NCBI GenBank assembly: GCA_003600225.1
Contig: QZFT01000049.1
Coordinates: forward strand, 1 to 62,841
Length of the DNA stretch: 62,841 nucleotides
Reading direction: 5' to 3'
DNA from: Pseudonocardiaceae bacterium YIM PH 21723
GTDB lineage: Bacteria > Actinomycetota > Actinomycetes > Mycobacteriales > Pseudonocardiaceae
A model generated the notes under the pieces. The model ran no database searches and was not told the origin of the DNA. It was given only the letters and a program-made list of their open reading frames with translations. Both the position numbers and the translations under genes were made by a program. Below, piece after piece: positions 32,290-39,635 of this stretch (positions are counted from its first letter, which is position 1; each line of letters starts with the position of its first letter).

Positions 32290-33042
32290 CTAACCCAGTT
32301 CGGGGGATTGCGCCGCCCGGGTCTGCGCCGGGTGGTTCGTCGCGAGATAGCTGACACCCAGCCGTTCGCACAGTTCGATATCGGCGGGTTCATCCACCGT
32401 CCAACAGTATGTCCGGTGACCGTGCCTCGCGGCACGCCGCACGTAGTCCGGGTCGGCGCGCAGCAGGTGGATGCCCGGGCCGGTGATGCTCGCCCAGGAC
32501 GGCAGCCCGCCGTCGAGCCGCCGCGCGGACAGTTTGTTCAGCAGCAGCACCCCGGTCAGCTGCGGCGCCAGCTGGTGGAACCGGCGCACCGCCATGGTGG
32601 AGAAGGACATCGGGATGATCTGCTCCGTGGCCTCGGCCAGGCCGTGCCGGCGCAGTGTGTCCACCACCGCGCGCTCCAGCAGGCCGCCGAACAGATTGGG
32701 TTGCTTGGTCTCCAGGAACAGCCGCACGCCGGTCTGCTTCACCAGGTCCAGCAGATCGTCCAGCCGCAGTGGGCCCAGCTGCGGCCGCGGGTTGCGGTGC
32801 CAGCTGCCGAAGTCCATCCGGGACAGCTGCGCGCTGCTGAGCAGGCTCACGTAGCCGGTGCCGTCGGAAGTCCGGTCCACCCGGCCGTCGTGCTGGCAGA
32901 CCACCACCCGGTCCCTGGTCAGCTGGACATCGCACTCCAGTCCGTCGGCACCCTGGTCCACGGCCAGCCGGTAGGCGGCCAGGGTGTGCTCGGCCAGGTC
33001 GGCCGACGCGCCGCGATGCGCGACGATCAACGGTGCGGTCAC
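32290..33042 (-). CDS. Glycerophosphodiester phosphodiesterase
   Basis: A 250-residue TIM-barrel enzyme that hydrolyses glycerophosphodiesters to glycerol-3-phosphate and alcohols. Catalytic His and metal-site motifs are at the N-terminus: APLIVAHRGASADLAEHTL and DGLECDVQLTRDRVVVCQHD. The C-terminal WTVDEPADIELCERLGVSYL is standard. There is no signal peptide, so it is cytosolic. GTG 33042 lies two bases after the stop of the DUF4328 gene, so the two form an operon. Confidence 0.9.
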   Translation of the reverse strand: MTAPLIVAHRGASADLAEHTLAAYRLAVDQGADGLECDVQLTRDRVVVCQHDGRVDRTSDGTGYVSLLSSAQLSRMDFGSWHRNPRPQLGPLRLDDLLDLVKQTGVRLFLETKQPNLFGGLLERAVVDTLRRHGLAEATEQIIPMSFSTMAVRRFHQLAPQLTGVLLLNKLSARRLDGGLPSWASITGPGIHLLRADPDYVRRAARHGHRTYCWTVDEPADIELCERLGVSYLATNHPAQTRAAQSPELG

Positions 33043-33044
33043 GG

Positions 33045-33935
33045 TCAGCGTCCGTTCGGCGACTTGCCTGCCGGGCGCAGCGGCGGCGCGGGCGCGTCGT
33101 TCACCGCGATCACCCGCACCCCGGCGAGGATGCTGCCGTCCGAGGGCATGAGCAGCGCGGTGAGCCTGCGGACCACCTGCACGGTCAGCACGGCGACCAC
33201 GGCGGCGGCGATGTCGGTGAGGATGTGCAGCAGGATGCCGTCGGCCATCGCCTGCGGCGAGTCGAAGTAGTTCCAGGCCAGCGTGACGGCGGGCAGCAGC
33301 AGGCCGATCGCCCAGGCGATCCACCAGGACAGCACCAGCCGGGACGGTCGAGGCCGCTTGTCGGTGGGGGCCTCGATCGCGATGTGTTCCAGCTCGGTGA
33401 GCAACTGGCCGGGCCGGACCAGGTTCAGCCCGGGGATCAGCAGGCCGAGCAGCGCCTGCCGGTTGGATCGCGGGTTGCGCACGCCGTAGCGGTCCTCGGC
33501 CTGGTCCCGCGCGCGCAGCAGCCACAGCGCGCCGAAGCAGGTGCCGACGAGGGACAGCAGCAGCGAGACCACGCCCGCCGAGATCACCAGGGCGTCCGAG
33601 GTGTTCACCAGCGCGGCGCTGAACGCCCGGTCATCGCCGGTGATCACCAGCAGGTACCGCCAGACCTCGGCCGCGGCCAGCGCCAGGGAACAGGCGGCCA
33701 GCAGCCACATGTTCGGGATCACCAGCCCGGTCATCGCCCACATCCGCTGTAACGGCGTCGCCGGTTCGGGCATCGCCGCCAGCGAGAGGGGCTTGTAGAA
33801 CGGGAACCCCCAGCGCGGCACCGCCGGATACCGGGGCGGCCCGGTGTAGGGCCCCGGTGCGGCGTTTTTCACCGGCGCCGGTGGCACGGGTGAGGACGCC
33901 ACCCATTCGACTGACCACTGCGGATCCGGCTGCAT
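33045..33935 (-). CDS. DUF4328 domain membrane protein
   Basis: A 296-residue protein. A Pro-rich cytosolic N-terminus of about 65 residues leads into at least five membrane helices (MWAMTGLVIPNMWLLAACSL, ISAGVVSLLLSLVGTCFGAL, WIAWAIGLLLPAVTLAW and others). The pattern WLLRARDQAEDRYGVRNPRS followed by GLLIPGLNLVRPGQLL is the DUF4328 hallmark. The function is unknown. ATG 33935 (MQPDPQWSVEW) is preferred, because the longer frame would begin within palindrome family 2. It is followed two bases later by the phosphodiesterase. Confidence 0.8.
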   Translation of the reverse strand: MQPDPQWSVEWVASSPVPPAPVKNAAPGPYTGPPRYPAVPRWGFPFYKPLSLAAMPEPATPLQRMWAMTGLVIPNMWLLAACSLALAAAEVWRYLLVITGDDRAFSAALVNTSDALVISAGVVSLLLSLVGTCFGALWLLRARDQAEDRYGVRNPRSNRQALLGLLIPGLNLVRPGQLLTELEHIAIEAPTDKRPRPSRLVLSWWIAWAIGLLLPAVTLAWNYFDSPQAMADGILLHILTDIAAAVVAVLTVQVVRRLTALLMPSDGSILAGVRVIAVNDAPAPPLRPAGKSPNGR

Positions 33936-33964
33936 ACTGAGCAGTCTAGACAAGAGCGGAGCAC

Positions 33965-34003
33965 TTTCCATGGAATCTGCAAAGGGCGCAGATTCCATGG
34001 AAA
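33965..34003. repeat. Palindrome family 2, copy 2
   Basis: TTTCCATGGAATCTGC (33965-33980) pairs perfectly with GCAGATTCCATGGAAA (33988-34003) around a 7-nt loop. It is nearly identical to 26998-27034, including the loop, and lies between the DUF4328 start and the rhodanese end. Confidence 0.88.
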
Positions 34004-34009
34004 GTCACG

Positions 34010-34342
34010 TCAGAGGACCTCTGCTTCGGCACCGTCGATGTCGGTGACCATGGGTTTGCCCGCCGCGTCCCAGGCCATCATGCCGCCGGCCACGTTCGTG
34101 GCGTCCCAGCCGTTGGCGTTCAGGTATGCGGTCACGCGGGCGGACCGGCCGCCGACCCGGCACACCACGTACACGTGGGAGTCCTCGGGCAGCTCGTCCA
34201 GCCGGCCGGCCAGCTCGCCCATCGGGATGTGCACGGCCTGCGGCGCGTGGCCGGCCTGCCACTCGTCGTCCTCGCGCACATCCAGCAGCACGGGGGACTC
34301 GGGGAGCTCACTGACGTTGATCTCGGGAACGTTCGGAATCAC
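34010..34342 (-). CDS. Single-domain rhodanese-like sulfurtransferase
   Basis: A 110-residue protein. The rhodanese fold shows PVLLDVREDDEWQAGHAPQA, GHAxxAVHIPMGEL and the active-site loop VVCRVGGRSA with the sulfur-carrying Cys. It may transfer sulfane sulfur in thiol or Fe-S metabolism; the partner is unknown. GTG 34342 gives the normal family start (IPNVPEINVSELPE). It diverges from the first gene of the serine-hydrolase array across an 88-bp gap. Confidence 0.88.
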   Translation of the reverse strand: MIPNVPEINVSELPESPVLLDVREDDEWQAGHAPQAVHIPMGELAGRLDELPEDSHVYVVCRVGGRSARVTAYLNANGWDATNVAGGMMAWDAAGKPMVTDIDGAEAEVL

Positions 34343-34430
34343 CTGGCAATTATGTCGAACTGAGATGGGCGTAGGGCCGTTATGTAGGTAGACACTCGTT
34401 CGGAGTAACTCACGTCGAAGGTTGCCTCCG

Positions 34431-35249
34431 GTGAACAGACGCGCCCCGCTGCTGATCGGCCTCCTGGTCGGCGCGCTGCTCGGCGTCATCGGGCTGAACA
34501 CCAAGGTCGGCGCGAACGCCTTCCAGGTCTGGGGCCCGGCCGTGTCCGCGCACCAGGACCTCAGTACCGCCGTCGGGGCCGCAGCCCCGCAGGCCACCAT
34601 CGGCGCCATGGTCTTCGACCGGCAGACCGGGCAGACCCTGGTCGAGGTGAACGCGGAGCGGCAGTTCCGGACCCAGTCGCTGGTCAAGCTGCTGATGGCC
34701 CTCGACGCGCTGGACAACCACGCGGCGGGCAGTTCGCCGAAGCAGCTGGCCAGACTGCGGGTCATGCTGTCCGCCAGCGATGACGACGTGGCCAACGGCG
34801 TGTGGAGCCAGGACGGCCGCACCCGGATCGTCACCGGCATGGCGGGCCGCATCGGGCTGCCGGGGACGCAGGGGCCGGACGACCCGAACTTCTGGGGCGA
34901 CACCCTCACCACCCCGGCCGACCTGGTCCGGATCTACCGCTACCTGCTGGACCGGGAGAGCCCGGCCAGCCGGGACACGGTGCTGGACGCCCTGCGTACC
35001 GCGCCGCGGGTCGCGGCGGACGGGTTCGACCAGCACTTCGGCATCCCCACCGCGCTGGACGGTCACCAGTGGGCGGTGAAGCAGGGCTGGGCGGACCGGG
35101 AACGCGGCAAGGACCTGCACACCACCGGGCTGGTCGACGACCGGTACATCGTCGTGGTGCTCACCGAGCAGGGCAACCGGGTCAGCATGGACGCCGCCTC
35201 CGCCGTGGTGACCGCGGTCGTGAAGTCGCTGTCCCCGGCGCTGACCTGA
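34431..35249 (+). CDS. Exported serine hydrolase, array member 1
   Basis: A 272-residue protein anchored or exported by an N-terminal hydrophobic helix (PLLIGLLVGALLGVIGL). The fold pattern is that of class A beta-lactamases and related penicillin-recognising enzymes. It has Ser83-LV-Lys86 (SxxK), SASDDDVANGVW at the SDN position, a TTPADLVRIYRYLL helix, and KQGW at the KTG position. The usual omega-loop Glu region is not evident. It is the first of six same-strand paralogues. GTG 34431 lies nine bases after GAAGG. The natural substrate is unknown; cell-wall peptides or amides are possible. Confidence 0.8.
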   Translation: MNRRAPLLIGLLVGALLGVIGLNTKVGANAFQVWGPAVSAHQDLSTAVGAAAPQATIGAMVFDRQTGQTLVEVNAERQFRTQSLVKLLMALDALDNHAAGSSPKQLARLRVMLSASDDDVANGVWSQDGRTRIVTGMAGRIGLPGTQGPDDPNFWGDTLTTPADLVRIYRYLLDRESPASRDTVLDALRTAPRVAADGFDQHFGIPTALDGHQWAVKQGWADRERGKDLHTTGLVDDRYIVVVLTEQGNRVSMDAASAVVTAVVKSLSPALT

Positions 35250-35250
35250 T

Positions 35251-35314
35251 CGTTATCCAGCTCGCAGCCTCCTCTCACCGCGGGCGCAGTCCGATCACAA
35301 CTGATCTCGCTGTC
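35251..35314 (+). promoter_or_regulatory. 64-nt conserved upstream block, array copy A
   Basis: It begins CGTTATCCAGCTCGCAGCC and ends TCTCGCTGTC. It aligns gap-free over 64 nt with 36118-36181, the block upstream of array member 3. Conservation outside the coding region suggests a duplicated promoter. It lies directly after the stop of member 1. Confidence 0.55.
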
Positions 35315-35322
35315 CTGAAGGC

Positions 35323-36111
35323 ATGCGGAAATACGCTGCTCTGCTCATCAGTGCGCTCCTGGTCTGCCTCACGGCAGGCACCTCCGCCGCGGCCGACGCG
35401 CCGCCCCGGCCCGAGCTGGCGCAGGCCGCCCAGCAGGCCGCGCCCGACACCACCATGGGCATCATGGTCTTCGACATGGACAGCGGCCGGCAGCTGGTGA
35501 ACCTGAACCGGGATCAGCAGTTCAAGACCGAGTCCGTGGTCAAGCTGATGATCGCGCTGGACGACCTGGACCGGCACGGCACCGCCGACTCCGGCGAGAT
35601 CCAGGAGATGTTGTCCCGCAGTGACGACAACGTCGCCGATCAGCTGTGGGTGGCCGACGGCGAGACCTCGATCGTCACCGACATCGCGGCCAGGGCACTC
35701 ATGACGAACACCGTGCCGCCCGCCGATCCCGGCTGGTGGGGCAACACGCTGACCACGCCGACCGACCTGTCGGCGCTCTACCAGTACATCCTGCTCGGCA
35801 TCCCGCAGGCCGACCGCGACGTCATCCTGCCCGCGCTGGCCGGCATCACCCCGACCGCCGCGGACGGCACCGACCAGACCTTCGGTTTCCCCGACGCCGC
35901 CCAGGCCGACGGCGAGACCTACGCGGTCAAACAGGGCTGGGCGGTGGACGACGCCGGCGTCGACCACCTGAACAGCACCGGCCTGCTCGGCGACCGGCAC
36001 CAGTACATCGTCGCACTGCTGACCAGCCAGAACAGCAAGGGTATGGCGGCGGACAGCGCCGAGGTCACCGCCGCCGCCAAGGTGCTGATGCAGGCGATTC
36101 CGGGCAACTGA
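35323..36111 (+). CDS. Exported serine hydrolase, array member 2
   Basis: A 262-residue paralogue with a cleavable signal peptide (MRKYAALLISALLVCLTAGT, then SAAADA). The catalytic pair is Ser71/Lys74 in TESVVKLM. The second motif is SRSDDNVADQLW and the third is KQGW. PGWWGNTLTTPTDLSALYQYI matches the array-specific W-G-(D/N)-T feature followed by the TTPxDL helix. It is the only member with an evident signal-peptidase site and no long linker, so it may be fully secreted. ATG 35323 lies eight bases after the conserved 64-nt upstream block. Confidence 0.8.
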   Translation: MRKYAALLISALLVCLTAGTSAAADAPPRPELAQAAQQAAPDTTMGIMVFDMDSGRQLVNLNRDQQFKTESVVKLMIALDDLDRHGTADSGEIQEMLSRSDDNVADQLWVADGETSIVTDIAARALMTNTVPPADPGWWGNTLTTPTDLSALYQYILLGIPQADRDVILPALAGITPTAADGTDQTFGFPDAAQADGETYAVKQGWAVDDAGVDHLNSTGLLGDRHQYIVALLTSQNSKGMAADSAEVTAAAKVLMQAIPGN

Positions 36112-36117
36112 CCCAAC

Positions 36118-36181
36118 CGTTACCCAGTTCGCAGCCGGTTCTCAAGTTCGCCCCAGCCCGTTCCCAACTCGGTTCGCTGTC
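36118..36181 (+). promoter_or_regulatory. 64-nt conserved upstream block, array copy B
   Basis: It begins CGTTACCCAGTTCGCAGCC and ends GTTCGCTGTC, exactly as long as copy A at 35251-35314. The ATG of member 3 follows at once, so the transcript may be leaderless. The sigma factor or regulator is unknown. Confidence 0.55.
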
Positions 36182-37087
36182 ATGGGTCTCGTGGCGGAGA
36201 AACGCGGTTGGACGGTGCCCCGGGTACTCGGTGGCCTGCTGGTCGGCGCGCTCACGGCGGCCCTGCTGACGGTCGGCGGCACGAACGCAGCGTCCGATGA
36301 GCAGCGCACGGTCGCCCAAGCCCCCAGGGCGGCCAGTGCGGAGCAGACCAGCACGCCGATCGTGTTGCCGCCACCGGTGGCGCTGCCGCGGCCCGACCTG
36401 GCCGCGGCAGCGCAGCAGGCCGCCCCGGACGCGGAGCTGGGCATCCTGGTCTACGACCGGGTGAGCGGGCAGCAGCTGGTCTCGCTGAACCCGGATCGGC
36501 AGTTCGCCACCCAGTCCGTGGTGAAGCTGCTGATCGCGCTGGACTGGCTGGACCGCAACGGCACCGGCGACGCCGGCCAGGTGCAGGAGATGCTGTCCCG
36601 CAGCGATGACGACGTGGCCGACCAGCTATGGGACGACGGCGGCGGCACCGGGATCGTCAGCCGGATGGCGACCAGGATCGGCATGACGCACACCGCGCCG
36701 CCGGACAACCCGGACTGGTGGGGCAACACCACCACGACGGCCGCCGACCTGGTGCAGCTCTACCAGTACCTGCTGAACCAGGCGCCGGCCGACGAGCGCA
36801 CGGTCATCCTGAACGCCCTCGGCGCCGCGACCAAGACCGCCGCCGACGGGTTCGACCAGTTCTTCGGCATCCCCGACTCCGCGGGCAGCAGGACCTGGGC
36901 GGTGAAGCAGGGCTGGGCGTGTTGCACGCCGGGCATCGACCTGCACACCACCGGGGTCCTGGGGACGAACGACCGGTACATCCTCATCGTGCTCACGTCG
37001 CAGCAGGGGGACGTGGACTGGGCGACCGCGTCCGCGAACGTCACCGCGGTCACCGCCGCGCTGATGCCCGCCCTGGTCGGCAACTGA
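36182..37087 (+). CDS. Exported serine hydrolase, array member 3
   Basis: A 301-residue paralogue, the longest of the six owing to an Ala/Pro linker between the membrane helix (about 14-33) and the domain (from about 72). Motifs are Ser112/Lys115 in TQSVVKLL, SRSDDDVADQLW, PDWWGNTTTTAADLVQLYQYL, and KQGW. An unusual pair of adjacent cysteines follows the third motif (KQGWACCTPG). The other members lack it. ATG 36182 directly follows the conserved upstream block; GTG 36191 is an alternative start. Confidence 0.8.
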   Translation: MGLVAEKRGWTVPRVLGGLLVGALTAALLTVGGTNAASDEQRTVAQAPRAASAEQTSTPIVLPPPVALPRPDLAAAAQQAAPDAELGILVYDRVSGQQLVSLNPDRQFATQSVVKLLIALDWLDRNGTGDAGQVQEMLSRSDDDVADQLWDDGGGTGIVSRMATRIGMTHTAPPDNPDWWGNTTTTAADLVQLYQYLLNQAPADERTVILNALGAATKTAADGFDQFFGIPDSAGSRTWAVKQGWACCTPGIDLHTTGVLGTNDRYILIVLTSQQGDVDWATASANVTAVTAALMPALVGN

Positions 37088-37181
37088 CTGTTCCAGGATT
37101 GTCGAATTAGCCGAATCTTGTTGCGGGACTACGACATTCACAGATGCGCCTGTCGCTATACGAGTGCTTAACCTCGATGGC

Positions 37182-38015
37182 ATGGGGGAAAGAAGAACAG
37201 TCGGTCGTGGACGTCGGGTGATCATCGTGCTGACCGGTATGGCGCTGGCCGGCCTGGCCCTGCTGGCGGTCACCGTCCTCACGGTTGCCCAGCCGTATCG
37301 CCGCATCACCGCTCCGACCTCGGCCATATCCGGCGCCCAGGGGGCACCCGCGCCGACGCCGACACCCGCCCCACCAGGGGGTGACCGGTCCGCTGCGGCC
37401 AGGGCCGCCGCCCCGCAGGCCAGTCTGGGGATCGCGGTCTTCGACACCCAGCAGGGCGCGATGCTGACCGCGGTGGACGCCGACCGCGCCTTCGACACGC
37501 AGTCCGTGGTGAAACTGCTGATCGCGATCGACGCGGTGGAACGCGACGGCCTGCAGCAGGGCGCGGACATCGGCCGGATGCTGTCCGTCAGCGACGACCA
37601 GATCGCCAACCGGCTGTGGGGGCAGAACGGCGGCTCGGCCATCATCCGCCGGATGATCGGCAGGATCGGGCTGACGGCCACGACGCTGCCGGAGCGGGCC
37701 GATTACTGGGGCGACACCAGCATGTCGGCCGCTGACCTGGTCAAGGTGTACCGATACCTGATGAGCAGGCCGTACTCGGGCGCGCTGCTGGACGCCATGG
37801 ACAGGGCGACCCGGTTGGCCGCCGACGGCACCGACCAGTTCTTCGGCATCCCCGACGCGGTTCCCGGTCATCGCAGCCAGGTGAAGCAGGGCTGGGCCGG
37901 TCCCTCGCTGCACAGCACCGGGCTGGTGGATGACCGGTACATCGTCGTCGTGCTGACCAGGGGAGCGCAGCGCGGTCAGGTCACCGCTGTGGCCAAGGCG
38001 ATCATCCCGGCCTGA
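37182..38015 (+). CDS. Exported serine hydrolase, array member 4
   Basis: A 277-residue paralogue: a membrane helix at about 12-34 (VIIVLTGMALAGLALLAVTV), a Pro/Thr-rich stretch to about 68, then the hydrolase domain. Motifs are Ser108/Lys111 in TQSVVKLL, SVSDDQIANRLW, ADYWGDTSMSAADLVKVYRYL, and KQGW. I prefer ATG 37182 over GTG 37164, because a TATACG -10-like element ends at about 37161 and would put the first GTG at the transcript start. The short gap from member 3 (94 bp) leaves room for its own promoter. Confidence 0.78.
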   Translation: MGERRTVGRGRRVIIVLTGMALAGLALLAVTVLTVAQPYRRITAPTSAISGAQGAPAPTPTPAPPGGDRSAAARAAAPQASLGIAVFDTQQGAMLTAVDADRAFDTQSVVKLLIAIDAVERDGLQQGADIGRMLSVSDDQIANRLWGQNGGSAIIRRMIGRIGLTATTLPERADYWGDTSMSAADLVKVYRYLMSRPYSGALLDAMDRATRLAADGTDQFFGIPDAVPGHRSQVKQGWAGPSLHSTGLVDDRYIVVVLTRGAQRGQVTAVAKAIIPA

Positions 38016-38078
38016 ATCGGTCATCCGGTGACCGGAATCCGGGGCTGATTCAGGGAGCCGCCGATCGTTTGACGGGCT

Positions 38079-38849
38079 ATGCCCCCTGCGCAGCGCCCGA
38101 CGGTCTGGCTGACCGGGATGCTGGTCGCGTGCGTGATCATGATCGGGCTCAACCTCTGGCCCCGGCCGGTGTCCGCCGCCGATCCCGGTCTGCTCGCCAA
38201 GGCGGCCGCGCCCCAGGCCAAGCTGGGTGTCGCGGTGTACGACCTGCACGAGCAGGCCATGCTCACCACGATCAACCCGGACATGGTCTTCGACGCGCAG
38301 TCCGTGCTGAAACTGCTGATCGCCATGGACCGGCTGGAGCAGAACCCGGACGACGACGGCGCGGGCATCGCCCGGATGCTGTCCCGCAGCGATGACGACG
38401 TGGCCAACGAGCTGTGGTTCGTCGGCGGCCAGGACGAGATCCTCCGCCGGATGGCCGGGCGGATCGGGCTGCGCGAGTCCACCGGCCCGGACCGCTCCGG
38501 ATTCTGGGGCGACTCGGATACCACCGCCGCCGACCAGGTCCGGATCTACCGCTACCTGCTGAGCCGGCCGTATGCCGGTCAGCTGCTGGCGGCCATGGCG
38601 CATCCCAGCCGGGCGGGGCTGGACGGCACGGACCAGTACTTCGGCATCCCCGACGCGGCCGCCGGGCGGCTGTGGGCGGTGAAGCAGGGCTGGGCGGACG
38701 ACTTCCGGCAGCCGGGCCCGGACACCGACTACCGGCACTCCACCGGCATCGTGGACGACCGGTACATCGTGATCGTCCTGTCCAAGGGGACCCGGGATCC
38801 ACGCCAGGTGACCGAGGTGGCGAAGGCGGTCATCCCGGCTGTTACATGA
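38079..38849 (+). CDS. Exported serine hydrolase, array member 5
   Basis: A 256-residue paralogue with a signal/anchor helix at about 9-25 and possible cleavage after PVSAA. Motifs are Ser75/Lys78 in AQSVLKLL, SRSDDDVANELW, SGFWGDSDTTAADQVRIYRYL, and KQGW. The stop overlaps the ATG of member 6 as ATGA, the only directly coupled pair in the array. The start is ATG 38079, with GACGGG just upstream. Confidence 0.8.
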   Translation: MPPAQRPTVWLTGMLVACVIMIGLNLWPRPVSAADPGLLAKAAAPQAKLGVAVYDLHEQAMLTTINPDMVFDAQSVLKLLIAMDRLEQNPDDDGAGIARMLSRSDDDVANELWFVGGQDEILRRMAGRIGLRESTGPDRSGFWGDSDTTAADQVRIYRYLLSRPYAGQLLAAMAHPSRAGLDGTDQYFGIPDAAAGRLWAVKQGWADDFRQPGPDTDYRHSTGIVDDRYIVIVLSKGTRDPRQVTEVAKAVIPAVT

Positions 38850-39631
38850 CTGTCGACAAACCCGGACGCACGTCCGTTTCCGGAACACGTCCTTTGAGTA
38901 TGAGGCTGCAACGATTGCTCATCTGGGTGGCGGGCGTTCTGGTGCTGTGCATCGGCATGATCGTGGTCTTCGGCAGCACGACCAGCGACCGGGCGAGGGC
39001 CGCACAGGCCGCCGCGCCACAGGCGAAACTGGGGATCCAGGTCTACGACCGGCAGGCCGGTAAGACCTTGACCGAACTCAACGCCGATCAGCAGTTCAAC
39101 GCGGAGTCCGTGGTGAAGCTGCTGATCGCGATGGACTGGGCGGAGCGCAACGGCCGGCCGACCGGCGGCTCGATCGCGCAGATGCTGTCCACCAGCGACG
39201 ACAAGATCGCGAACAAGCTGTGGACCGAAGGGGGCGGCAACGCGATCATCCAGCGGATGGTGTCCGCCTGCGGGCTGCGGAACACGACTCCGCCGGAGCG
39301 CGCCGGGTTCTGGGGCGACACCCGGACCACCGCGGCCGATCAGGTCGCCGTCTACAAGTACCTGCTGGGCAGGCCGTACGCGCCGGTGCTGTTGCGTGCG
39401 ATGCGGGCCAGCACCGAGGTCGCGGCCGACGGTTTCGACCAGTCCTTCGGCCTGCCGGACGCGGCGCCCGGCTCCGCGGTGAAACAGGGCTGGGGGCACG
39501 ACTACCTGCACTCCACCGGGATCGTCGGCGACCGGTACATCGTGATCATCCTGACCAAGGGCACGAAGGCCCCGAAACAGATCACCGCCGTGGCCGGGGA
39601 GATCCTCCCGGCCACGGCGGCGCCCTGGTGA
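38846..39631 (+). CDS. Exported serine hydrolase, array member 6
   Basis: A 261-residue paralogue. A membrane helix lies at about 21-43 (QRLLIWVAGVLVLCIGMIVV). Motifs are Ser88/Lys91 in AESVVKLL, STSDDKIANKLW, AGFWGDTRTTAADQVAVYKYL, and KQGW. It closes the array. The convergent actP gene ends four bases later with no visible terminator between. ATG 38846 is coupled to member 5; ATG 38900 (MRLQRLLIW) would also keep the anchor intact. Confidence 0.8.
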   Translation: MTVDKPGRTSVSGTRPLSMRLQRLLIWVAGVLVLCIGMIVVFGSTTSDRARAAQAAAPQAKLGIQVYDRQAGKTLTELNADQQFNAESVVKLLIAMDWAERNGRPTGGSIAQMLSTSDDKIANKLWTEGGGNAIIQRMVSACGLRNTTPPERAGFWGDTRTTAADQVAVYKYLLGRPYAPVLLRAMRASTEVAADGFDQSFGLPDAAPGSAVKQGWGHDYLHSTGIVGDRYIVIILTKGTKAPKQITAVAGEILPATAAPW

Positions 39632-39635
39632 TGCG

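Noticed and set aside
37107-38888. 593-residue minus-strand frame in the hydrolase array
   Set aside because: It spans three different plus-strand genes and repeats their complement; not a protein.
34431-39631. Serine-hydrolase array as ordinary beta-lactamase resistance genes
   Set aside because: Motifs 2 and 3 differ (SDD, KQG), the omega-loop Glu is not evident, and six tandem copies are not typical of resistance genes.
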